From: Nocardiopsis sp. NRRL B-16309
Lineage (GTDB): Bacteria > Actinomycetota > Actinomycetes > Streptosporangiales > Streptosporangiaceae
DNA: 59,122 nucleotides
Direction: 5' to 3'
Assembly: GCF_001279585.1 (NCBI RefSeq)
Contig: NZ_LGEC01000082.1
Location: forward strand, 1-59,122
In this document: positions 32,854-39,939 of the stretch, in pieces
How the letters are laid out: every line of letters starts with the position of its first letter
How positions within the stretch are numbered: the first letter of the stretch is position 1
The notes under the pieces: model-generated
The model's database searches: none
Told to the model about the DNA's origin: nothing
Seen by the model: the letters and a program-made list of their open reading frames with translations, nothing else
Made by a program: the position numbers and the translations under genes

Positions 32854-34137
32854 TCAGTCGGCCGGGTCCGTGAGCGCCTCGCGCATCACCCGGAACTTGG
32901 ACTCGGTCTCGGCCGCCTCCGACTCCGGAACGGACCCGGCCACGATGCCGCACCCGGCGAAGAGGCGGGCCCGCGCGCCCTCCACGCGCGCCGAGCGCAG
33001 CGCGATGCCCCACTCGGCGTTGCCCGCGCCGTCGAGCCAGCCCACGGGACCGGCGTAGCCGACCCGGTCCATTCCCTCCACCTCGGCGATCAGCCGCATC
33101 GCCGCCGCCGTGGGAGTCCCGCCCACGGCCGCCGTGGGGTGCAGGGCCGCCACCGCGTCCAGTGCCGTCACCCCGGCGGACAGGCGCGCGTGGGCGCGGG
33201 TGGCCAGGTGCTGGACGTTGGCCAGTTGCAGCAGGTGGGGCCAGGCGGGGACGGACAGTTCCTCGCTCAGCGGCGCCAGTGCCGTGCGCAGCGAGTCGAC
33301 CGCCAGTCCGTGCTCCTCCACGTCCTTGGCCGAGGACATCAGCTCCTCGGCCAGTCCGCGGTCGGCGTCGGGGTCGTCCCCGCGCGGGCGGGTTCCGGCC
33401 AGGACCAGTGAGGTGAAACGGTCACCCTCCAGGCGCAGCAGCAGTTCGGGGGTGGCGCCGACCATGCCGTCCACGGAGAACGTGAAGCAGCTGGGAAAGC
33501 GTCGGCGCAGGCGCTCCAGCAGTGTGCGCACGTCGATGGCGGTGTCGGCCTCGGCGACGGCGTCGCGGGCCAGGACCGCCTTGTCCATGTCGCCGCCGCG
33601 GATGCGGTCGACGGTGTCGGCCACGACCGACTTCCACTCCTCGCGGCCCAGCGAACCCTCGGTCCAGGTCAGCGGGCCGATCGGGCGCGGTCGCGGGGTG
33701 GGGTGCATCAGCTCCGGCGGGTGGGTGCCGGGCGCGTCGGTCACGGTGGTCAGCCACGCGCGGCCGTCGCGCCGCCCGACGAGGACCCGGGGCACCACGA
33801 GCGCGGAGCCGTCGGAGGAGGGGGTGAAGGTGAAGGTGCCGAAGGTGACCAGGCCCGTCCCCGGCAGGCCGACCTCGTCCTCGACCACGGCCTTGGCGGT
33901 CAGCGCCTCGGTCCAGCGCGCCGCGTCGGTGAAGCGGGAGGTGTCGGTGGGGTCCTCGGCGTTCGCTCGGCCCGGAAGGTCCAGCCGTGCCGCCCGGCCC
34001 CAGGCCACGAGGCCGTCATCGCCGGTCAGCCAGGCCAGGGGCGCCCCGGCGGGCAGGTGGCGGACCAGGCTGTCGGTGTCGGAGCGCAGCGCGACGGTGC
34101 GGACGTACAGTGCGGGCGGGCTGAGGTCGGCGTTCAC
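32854..34137 (-). CDS. menF: Isochorismate synthase
   Basis: 427 residues of the chorismate-utilising family. It isomerises chorismate to isochorismate, the substrate of MenD. Motifs seen are MDKAVLARDAV, TFSVDGMVGATPELLLRLEG, SLVLAGTRPRG, AKDVEEHGLAVDSL, LHPTAAVGGTPTAAAM and ALRSARVEGARARLFAGCGIV, which together hold the Mg and chorismate ligands. The GTG start at 34137 lies 8 bases after TAGACT (34146-34151). I assign MenF and not EntC/DhbC because no catechol siderophore gene is present while the other men genes are in the window. It is separated from menEBCD by more than 22 kb. Confidence 0.9.
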   Translation of the reverse strand: MNADLSPPALYVRTVALRSDTDSLVRHLPAGAPLAWLTGDDGLVAWGRAARLDLPGRANAEDPTDTSRFTDAARWTEALTAKAVVEDEVGLPGTGLVTFGTFTFTPSSDGSALVVPRVLVGRRDGRAWLTTVTDAPGTHPPELMHPTPRPRPIGPLTWTEGSLGREEWKSVVADTVDRIRGGDMDKAVLARDAVAEADTAIDVRTLLERLRRRFPSCFTFSVDGMVGATPELLLRLEGDRFTSLVLAGTRPRGDDPDADRGLAEELMSSAKDVEEHGLAVDSLRTALAPLSEELSVPAWPHLLQLANVQHLATRAHARLSAGVTALDAVAALHPTAAVGGTPTAAAMRLIAEVEGMDRVGYAGPVGWLDGAGNAEWGIALRSARVEGARARLFAGCGIVAGSVPESEAAETESKFRVMREALTDPAD

Positions 34138-34145
34138 GACTACGG

Positions 34146-34151
34146 AGTCTA
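34146..34151 (-). promoter_or_regulatory. -10 element of menF, near-leaderless
   Basis: TAGACT on the minus strand, 8 bases before the GTG. Confidence 0.4.
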
Positions 34152-34344
34152 GAACGTCGCTCGACCGCGGCGCCCCCGGGCCATGGAAACGTGCATCCAG
34201 GCACGGACGTCCTCAAAACGACTCAGCGCGATGATATCCATAGTTTGCCGGAATCGTGTCCAAAACTTGACATCTTGCCTTACTCTGGTTCGCGGTGCGC
34301 CGCCGACGGCGCGCCGTGTCCCGGCCCTGGAGGAAGCAGTCTTG

Positions 34345-35964
34345 ATGCGATCAGTCGCACGCGTGGTGACCCCGTCCACCACGATGGCGCGGTGGACGGC
34401 CATCGCCGCCGCGACCGCCGTCCTGGCCTCCGGCTGCAGCCTGGCCGGCGGCGGTGGCGGTGACGACACCGCGGACCAGGCGGTGGGCACCGCGCCCGTC
34501 CAGTGCGGGACCGACGGCGACAAGCAGCGGATGCGCGGCGCCTGGCTCACCACCGTCCGCAACATCGACTGGCCCTCCGAGCCCGGACTGTCGGGCCGCG
34601 AGCAGCGCGACGAACTGGACGCCTACCTCGACGACGCCGTCGACATGGGGCTCAACGCCGTGTTCCTGCACACGCGGCCCACCGCCGACGCCGTCTACGA
34701 GTCCGACCTGGAGCCCTGGGCGCGCTACCTCACCGGTGAGCAGGGCGGCGACCCCGGCTACGACCCGCTGGAGTACGCGGTCGAGGAGGCCCACCGGCGG
34801 GGGCTGGAACTGCACGCCTGGTTCAACCCCTACCGCGTCGGCTTCCAGGACCCCGACATCGAGAACCTCTCCGAGGACCACCCGGTCCGGGAGAACCCCC
34901 ACTGGCTGGTCGACTACGCGGACGAGGGCTACCTCGACCCCGGCAACCCCGAGGTCCGCGCGTGGGTGACGGCCGTCATCATGGACGTCGTCGACCGCTA
35001 CGACGTCGACGGCGTGCACTTCGACGACTTCTTCTACCCCTATCCCAAGGACGGCGAGGAGTTCGACGACGACGCCAGCTGGGAGGAGCACGGCGGCGAC
35101 TTCGACTCCCGGGCCGACTGGCGCCGCGACAACGTCGACCAGCTGATGCGCGACGTGCACTTCCAGATCGAGCAGTCCAAGCCCTGGGTGAGCTTCGGCG
35201 TCTCCCCGTTCGGCATCTGGCGCAACGACTCCACCGACGGCAGCGGCTCGCCGACCTCGGGCCTGGAGTCCTACGACGCCCAGTACGCCGACACCCGCAC
35301 CTGGATCCAGGAGGGCACCGTCGACTACGTCGCCCCGCAGCTGTACTGGGAGCGCGGATTCGACACCGCCGACTACGAGGCCCTGGCCGACTGGTGGGCC
35401 CGCGAGGTCGACGGCACCGGGGTGGACCTCTACGTCGGCCAGGCCGCCTACCGCCTGGGCGACGACGGCTGGACCGGATCGGACGCGCTGAGCCGCCAGC
35501 TCGACTACTCCGGAGGTATGGAGCAGGTCGGCGGGGACATCTACTTCTCCATCAAGAGCCTGCGCGAGAACGCCGCGGCCGTAGACGACCTGCGCGGGGC
35601 CCACTACACCCGGCCCGCGCTGCCCGCCCCCGCCGACTCCGACGAGGGCCTGCTCACCGGCGCCGTCGAGGGCGTGGCCGCGCGGGAGGACGGCGACCGG
35701 GTCGAGATCACCTGGCAGGAGCGCGACGACGCCCGCTTCTACGCCGTCTACCGCCTGCCCGAGGGCGGGCTGGACGGGCTCGACCCCGAGTCGGAGGAGG
35801 CCCACTGCGCCGCGGTCGCGCCCGAGAACCTGGTCGGGGTGACGGGGGAGAGCGCCCTGACCGACACGGCCCCGGTGGCGGACGGCGCCGGGTACGTGGT
35901 CACCGCCCTGGACGCCTACCGCGCCGAAGGGCCGATCAGCGAGGTCGCCGACCCGCGCGGCTGA
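34345..35964 (+). CDS. GHL10 (glycoside hydrolase-like family 10) lipoprotein
   Basis: 539 residues. A signal peptide ending in the lipobox LASGC (about residue 31) anchors it outside the membrane. A Gly/Asp linker is followed by the GHL10 TIM-barrel (about 55-430): RGAWLTTVRNIDWPSEPG, MGLNAVFLHTRPTADAVYES, LELHAWFNPYR, VDGVHFDDFFYPYP and SFGVSPFGIWRNDS. The last ~100 residues look like a fibronectin type III-like domain (GDRVEITWQERDDARFYAVY). Related proteins act on or bind cell-wall glycans (YngK and DigH types), so a peptidoglycan-related hydrolase is plausible but not shown. ATG 34345 has GGAGG 11 bases upstream; a TTG at 34342 is possible. Confidence 0.88.
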   Translation: MRSVARVVTPSTTMARWTAIAAATAVLASGCSLAGGGGGDDTADQAVGTAPVQCGTDGDKQRMRGAWLTTVRNIDWPSEPGLSGREQRDELDAYLDDAVDMGLNAVFLHTRPTADAVYESDLEPWARYLTGEQGGDPGYDPLEYAVEEAHRRGLELHAWFNPYRVGFQDPDIENLSEDHPVRENPHWLVDYADEGYLDPGNPEVRAWVTAVIMDVVDRYDVDGVHFDDFFYPYPKDGEEFDDDASWEEHGGDFDSRADWRRDNVDQLMRDVHFQIEQSKPWVSFGVSPFGIWRNDSTDGSGSPTSGLESYDAQYADTRTWIQEGTVDYVAPQLYWERGFDTADYEALADWWAREVDGTGVDLYVGQAAYRLGDDGWTGSDALSRQLDYSGGMEQVGGDIYFSIKSLRENAAAVDDLRGAHYTRPALPAPADSDEGLLTGAVEGVAAREDGDRVEITWQERDDARFYAVYRLPEGGLDGLDPESEEAHCAAVAPENLVGVTGESALTDTAPVADGAGYVVTALDAYRAEGPISEVADPRG

Positions 35965-35969
35965 CCGTC

Positions 35970-36038
35970 GCACATCTGGGTGATCCGCCAGGAAAACCTC
36001 GCACATGCCAGCGGAACCTCCAGTGTGCGGCAGCACAT
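35970..36038. repeat. Three GCACAT elements at 31-32-bp spacing before the HTH-TOBE regulator
   Basis: GCACAT occurs at 35970-35975, 36001-36006 and 36033-36038, and CAGCGG or CGGCTGG-like bases follow two of them. The even spacing of about three helical turns, ending just before the -10 element, suggests an operator array. Confidence 0.45.
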
Positions 36039-36046
36039 GCGGCTGG

Positions 36047-36052
36047 TAGATT
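36047..36052 (+). promoter_or_regulatory. -10 element, leaderless, of the molybdate operon
   Basis: TAGATT lies 6 bases before the ATG of the HTH-TOBE gene. Confidence 0.5.
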
Positions 36053-36058
36053 CGGCGC

Positions 36059-36460
36059 ATGCCGACCTATCAGATCAGCGAGGCGGCCGACCTGCTCGGC
36101 GTCAGCTCCGACACCGTGCGGCGCTGGGTCGACTCCGGCCGCCTGCCCGCCACCCGTGACGGCGCGGGCCGCCGCCACCTGGACGGGGCGGAGCTGGCGG
36201 CGTTCATGCGCGCCGGGGCCGACGCCGACCCGGGCCGCCTGGTCTCCTCGGCCCGCAACCGCTTCCGGGGCCTGGTCACCAGCCTGGTCCGCGACCAGGT
36301 CATGGCCAGTGTGGAGATCCAGGCCGGGCCGCACCGGGTCGTCTCCCTGCTCAGCCGCGAGGCCGCCGACGACCTCGGGCTGGAGGTCGGCAGTATCGCC
36401 ACGGCGGTGGTGAAGTCCACCAACGTGATCGTGGAGACCGGCGGTGACCGCCATGCGTGA
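36059..36460 (+). CDS. HTH-TOBE (molbindin-type) regulator of the molybdate operon
   Basis: 133 residues. Residues 3-50 are a MerR/excisionase-like helix-turn-helix (YQISEAADLLGVSSDTVRRW, then SGRLPATRDGAGRRHL). Residues about 62-128 are a single TOBE/Mop domain (SARNRFRGLVTSLVRDQVMA ... VVSLLSREAADDLGLEVGS), the fold that binds molybdate or tungstate oligomerically. It is a compact alternative to ModE, with a different DNA-binding domain. It overlaps modA and is the first gene of the operon, so autoregulation and molybdate sensing are likely. ATG 36059 is leaderless. Confidence 0.88.
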   Translation: MPTYQISEAADLLGVSSDTVRRWVDSGRLPATRDGAGRRHLDGAELAAFMRAGADADPGRLVSSARNRFRGLVTSLVRDQVMASVEIQAGPHRVVSLLSREAADDLGLEVGSIATAVVKSTNVIVETGGDRHA

Positions 36461-37259
36461 GACCGGCTCCCGGCCCGCACTCCGCACCCGCGGTCCCGTC
36501 GCCGTGCTGGCCGTGGCCGTACTCGCGCTGACCGCCTGCGGGGGCACCGGATCCGGCGGCGAGGCCGACGGAGAACTCACCGTCCTGGCCGCCGCCTCCC
36601 TCACCGACGTCTTCACCGACATCGCCGCGGACTTCGAGGAACGGCACCCCGGGACCCGGGTCACCCTCAACTTCGCGGGCAGCGGCGAACTGGCCCAGCA
36701 GATCGCCTCCGGCGCGCCCGCCGACGTGTTCGCCGCCGCCGACACCGCCACCATGGAACAGGTCGTGGAGGGGGAGGGGCTGGACGCCGACTGGGCGGCC
36801 GAGCACGGTACGCACGGCCTGGTCTTCGCCACCAACACCCTGCGCATCGCCGTGCCCCCGGACAACCCCGCCGGGATCGAGACCTTCGCCGACCTGGCCG
36901 CGGACGGCGTCCAGGTCGCCGTGTGCGCCGAGCAGGTGCCGTGCGGGGCCGCGACCCGGACCGCCATGGACGCCTCGGGCGTGGAGGTCACCCCGGTCAC
37001 CCTGGAGGAGGACGTGCGCGCGGTCCTGACCAAGGTCGAACTGGGCGAGGTCGACGCGGGCCTGGTCTACGCCACCGACGTCGACGCCGCCCGGGGCCGG
37101 GTCGAGGGCCTGGAGTTCCCCGGGGCCGAGGAGGCCGTCAACGAGTACCCGATCGGCGTGCTGGCGGGTTCGGACGACACCGGACTGGCCGCGACCTGGG
37201 TCGACGCGGTCGTGGACGGCACCGATGTTCTGTCCGACGCGGGGTTCGGTACCCCGTGA
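36444..37259 (+). CDS. modA: Molybdate ABC transporter substrate-binding lipoprotein
   Basis: 271 residues. A lipoprotein signal peptide with lipobox LTAC (near residue 32) is followed by the ModA fold: LTVLAAASLTDVFTDIAADF, NFAGSGELAQQIASGAPADV, FATNTLRIAVPPDNPAGI and AGLVYATDV. The conserved Ser/Ala positions of the oxyanion site are visible in AAASLTD and SGELAQQ. GTG 36444 has GGAG about 8 bases upstream; ATG 36453 is an alternative. The start overlaps the regulator gene and the stop overlaps modB (GTGA). It delivers molybdate to ModB. Confidence 0.94.
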   Translation: MTAMRETGSRPALRTRGPVAVLAVAVLALTACGGTGSGGEADGELTVLAAASLTDVFTDIAADFEERHPGTRVTLNFAGSGELAQQIASGAPADVFAAADTATMEQVVEGEGLDADWAAEHGTHGLVFATNTLRIAVPPDNPAGIETFADLAADGVQVAVCAEQVPCGAATRTAMDASGVEVTPVTLEEDVRAVLTKVELGEVDAGLVYATDVDAARGRVEGLEFPGAEEAVNEYPIGVLAGSDDTGLAATWVDAVVDGTDVLSDAGFGTP

Positions 37260-38083
37260 GCGCGCCCGCGGACCGCCGCGCCGGCCGCCGCACGCGCGTG
37301 CGGGCCGGGCGCACGCCCTGGATCCTCGTCGTTCCCGCGGTGGTCGGCGTGCTCTTCCTGGTCCTGCCCTTCGCCGGGCTGCTGGTCCGTGCCCCCTGGT
37401 CCACCATGGGAGCGCGCGTCAGCGACCCCGCCGTGCTGTCCGCGCTCTGGCTGTCGCTGTCCACCGCCAGCGTCGCCACCGCCGTCTCCCTGCTGTTCGG
37501 CGTTCCCCTGGCCTGGCTGCTGGCGCGCACCCGCTTTCCCGGACGCCGCTTCGTGCGGGCGCTGGTGACCGTGCCGCTGGTGATCCCGCCCGTGGTGGGA
37601 GGCGTGGCGCTGCTGCTGGTGCTGGGCCGCAACGGGCTGGTCGGGCGGTACCTGGACGCCTGGTTCGGGCTGACGCTCCCCTTCACACCGGCCGCGGTCG
37701 TGATCGCCCAGGTGTTCGTCGCCATGCCCTTCCTGGTCATCAGCGTCGAGGGTGCCCTGCGCGGAGCCGACCGACGCTACGAGGAGGCCGCCGCGACCCT
37801 GGGCGCGAGCCGCGCCACGGTCTTCGCCCGGGTCACCCTGCCGATGGTCCTGCCCGGAATCGCGGCCGGGGCCGCCCTGTGCTGGGCGCGGGCCCTGGGC
37901 GAGTTCGGCGCGACCATCACCTTCGCCGGGAACTTCCCCGGCACCACCCAGACCATGCCGCTGGCGGTGTACATCGCCATGCAGCGCGACCCGGAGGCCG
38001 CCATCGTGCTGAGCCTGGTGCTGCTCCTGGTGTCCCTGGCCGTGCTGGGCACGTTGCGCGAGAGGTGGGTGCACGCCCGATGA
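37256..38083 (+). CDS. modB: Molybdate ABC transporter permease
   Basis: A 275-residue membrane protein with about six helices after a basic N-terminus. The ATPase-coupling EAA loop is EEAAATLGASRATVFARVTL, followed by LPGIAAGAALCWARALGEFGA, a hallmark of ModB. GTG 37256 overlaps the modA stop and ATG 38080 of modC overlaps its own stop, so the three are coupled. Confidence 0.95.
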   Translation: MSAPADRRAGRRTRVRAGRTPWILVVPAVVGVLFLVLPFAGLLVRAPWSTMGARVSDPAVLSALWLSLSTASVATAVSLLFGVPLAWLLARTRFPGRRFVRALVTVPLVIPPVVGGVALLLVLGRNGLVGRYLDAWFGLTLPFTPAAVVIAQVFVAMPFLVISVEGALRGADRRYEEAAATLGASRATVFARVTLPMVLPGIAAGAALCWARALGEFGATITFAGNFPGTTQTMPLAVYIAMQRDPEAAIVLSLVLLLVSLAVLGTLRERWVHAR

Positions 38084-39261
38084 GCAGGGACGCCCGCGGG
38101 AGTTCCCGGCCCGATCCCGGTACCGGTCCGGGATCCGATCGAGGCCCTGGCTCCGGCATCGGCCATGGCTCCGACCCCGGCGAGGGTCCGGGACCCGGCG
38201 GGGCGGCGTCAGGGCTCGACGCCGTGCTGCGCGCGCGCCTGGGCGGGTTCGCCCTCGACGTCTCCCTGACGGCGGCGCCGGGGGAGGTCCTGGCGCTCCT
38301 GGGCCCCAACGGCGCGGGCAAGTCCTCCGCGCTGCGCGTCCTGGCCGGGCTCGTGCCCCTCACCGGCGGACACGTGCGGCTCGATTCCCGCGACGAGACC
38401 ACCACCGCCGTCGAGCACCGCCCGATCGGCATGGTCTTCCAGGACTACCTGCTCTTCGAGCACATGAGCGCCCTGGACAACGTCGCCTTCGGCCCGCGCT
38501 GCCAGGGGGCGGCCAAGGCGGAGGCGCGCGCCCGAGCCGCCGAACTGCTGGACCACATGGGCCTGGCCGAGCACGCCCGCACCCGGCCCCGGCACCTCTC
38601 CGGCGGCCAGGCGCAGCGCGTCGCCCTGGCCCGGGCCCTGGCGGTGCGGCCCAGGATGCTGCTGCTGGACGAGCCGATGGCCGCGCTCGACGCCAGTACG
38701 CGCATCGACGTCCGGTCCCGGCTGCGCCGCCTGCTGGAGGGGTTCGACGGAGTGACCGTGCTGGTCACCCACGACCCGCTGGAGGCCATGGTGCTCGCCG
38801 ACCGCGTCGCGGTGATCGAGTCGGGCCGGGTCGTGCAGGAGGGCGTGCCCGCGGAGGTGGCCCGGCGGCCGCGCACCGCCTACGTGGCCCGGCTGGTGGG
38901 CCTGAACCTCTTCCGCGGCCGGGGCGACGGGGAGGCCGTCGTCCTGGACGCCCGCGACGGCGACGGCGGACCGACCCGGGTGGCGGTGCGTGAGCCCAAC
39001 GAGGGCCCGGCGCTGGTTGCCTTCCCGCCGCGCGCGGTGGCCCTGTACCCGGAGCACCCGCACGGAAGCACGCGCAACGTGTGGCGCTCCACGGTGGACG
39101 GCATCGAGCGCTTCGGCGACCAGGTCCGCGTCCACCTGGCGGGGCCGCCCGCCCTGGTCGCCGACATCACTCCCGCGGCCCTGGCCGATCTGGGCCTGGC
39201 CCACGGCGACACGGTCTGGGCGGGGGTCAAGGCCTCCGAGGTCGAGTGCTATCCGCGATGA
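38080..39261 (+). CDS. modC: Molybdate ABC transporter ATP-binding protein
   Basis: 393 residues. The first ~45 are a Gly/Pro/Ser/Asp-rich extension (DPGTGPGSDRGPG), unusual for ModC. The ATPase follows with Walker A LLGPNGAGKSS, the Q-loop MVFQDYLLFEHMSAL, signature LSGGQAQRVALARAL, Walker B MLLLDEPMAALDA and the switch histidine in LVTHDPLEAMVLAD. The C-terminal TOBE-like domain (about 295-393) should bind molybdate and may give trans-inhibition. The stop is followed by a weak hairpin (39261-39276). Confidence 0.94.
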   Translation: MSRDARGSSRPDPGTGPGSDRGPGSGIGHGSDPGEGPGPGGAASGLDAVLRARLGGFALDVSLTAAPGEVLALLGPNGAGKSSALRVLAGLVPLTGGHVRLDSRDETTTAVEHRPIGMVFQDYLLFEHMSALDNVAFGPRCQGAAKAEARARAAELLDHMGLAEHARTRPRHLSGGQAQRVALARALAVRPRMLLLDEPMAALDASTRIDVRSRLRRLLEGFDGVTVLVTHDPLEAMVLADRVAVIESGRVVQEGVPAEVARRPRTAYVARLVGLNLFRGRGDGEAVVLDARDGDGGPTRVAVREPNEGPALVAFPPRAVALYPEHPHGSTRNVWRSTVDGIERFGDQVRVHLAGPPALVADITPAALADLGLAHGDTVWAGVKASEVECYPR

Positions 39262-39449
39262 GGGACCAAGGTCCTTCCGGCAGGTGACACATGCCTCCTA
39301 CATGCTGAAACGTCCCTGGGACGGAGGTCCCGACCGGTCGAATCCGCGACCGAAATCCGACCGACTCCTGGATATCTGAGCCCCGGCCGGGGGAGACTGT
39401 ACAACACCCGGTGATGACAGTGCTTCCCCCGGCGGCTGAGGAGGGTGCC

Positions 39450-39863
39450 ATGTCCCTGAGAGAGCATGAGCGGAGGATCCTCGCGGAGATCGAGCGGCAG
39501 CTCTCCGAGGAGGAACCGGTCCTTGCCGGACGCCTGGAGGCCTTCGGTTCGGACGATCCTGACGCTCCCGTCGACCCCAGCCTGAACAGCTGGAAGCCCT
39601 GGGTGGCGTGCGCGCTGATCGCCGCGGTCACGGCGGGGCTGCTGGTCATGCTGTTCGTCCTCACGCCCAGCGCGCCGCAGCCCTCCACGACGCCGAGTCC
39701 CGTGGGCACGTCGCAGACCACGGACCCGGCCCAGGAGGACCCGGCCGGAGCGGATCCCGCCACCGGCGATCCGCCCGCGAGCGACGCGGTCGGCACCGCG
39801 CCCGGCGGCGTCGCACCGGGCGGGGCCGATCCCGCGGACAGCGCCCCGGCAGACGGCGGATAG
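39450..39863 (+). CDS. DUF3040 membrane protein
   Basis: 137 residues. The N-terminus SLREHERRILAEIERQLSEE is the hallmark of actinobacterial DUF3040 proteins. One membrane helix is at about 52-74. The C-terminal ~60 residues are Pro/Ala/Gly/Asp-rich and disordered, probably outside the membrane. Most family members have two helices, so the single helix with an acidic tail is a variant. GAGGAGGG lies about 6 bases before ATG 39450; a longer start at 39411 lacks a ribosome binding site. Function is unknown. Confidence 0.85.
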   Translation: MSLREHERRILAEIERQLSEEEPVLAGRLEAFGSDDPDAPVDPSLNSWKPWVACALIAAVTAGLLVMLFVLTPSAPQPSTTPSPVGTSQTTDPAQEDPAGADPATGDPPASDAVGTAPGGVAPGGADPADSAPADGG

Positions 39864-39939
39864 CCGCCCTCCACCGGGGGACGGGGAGCCGTGGCGGTCG
39901 ACGGCGCCACCCGTGGTGCGCGCCGCCGACCGCGGGGGA

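Noticed and set aside
32854..34137. Assignment of the isochorismate synthase to a catechol siderophore
   Set aside because: No DhbA/DhbB/DhbE or NRPS genes are present; the other men genes give a sufficient context.
34266..34286. TTGACA and TACTCT as promoter of the GHL10 gene
   Set aside because: The two hexamers are only about 8 bases apart, too close for a sigma-70 promoter.
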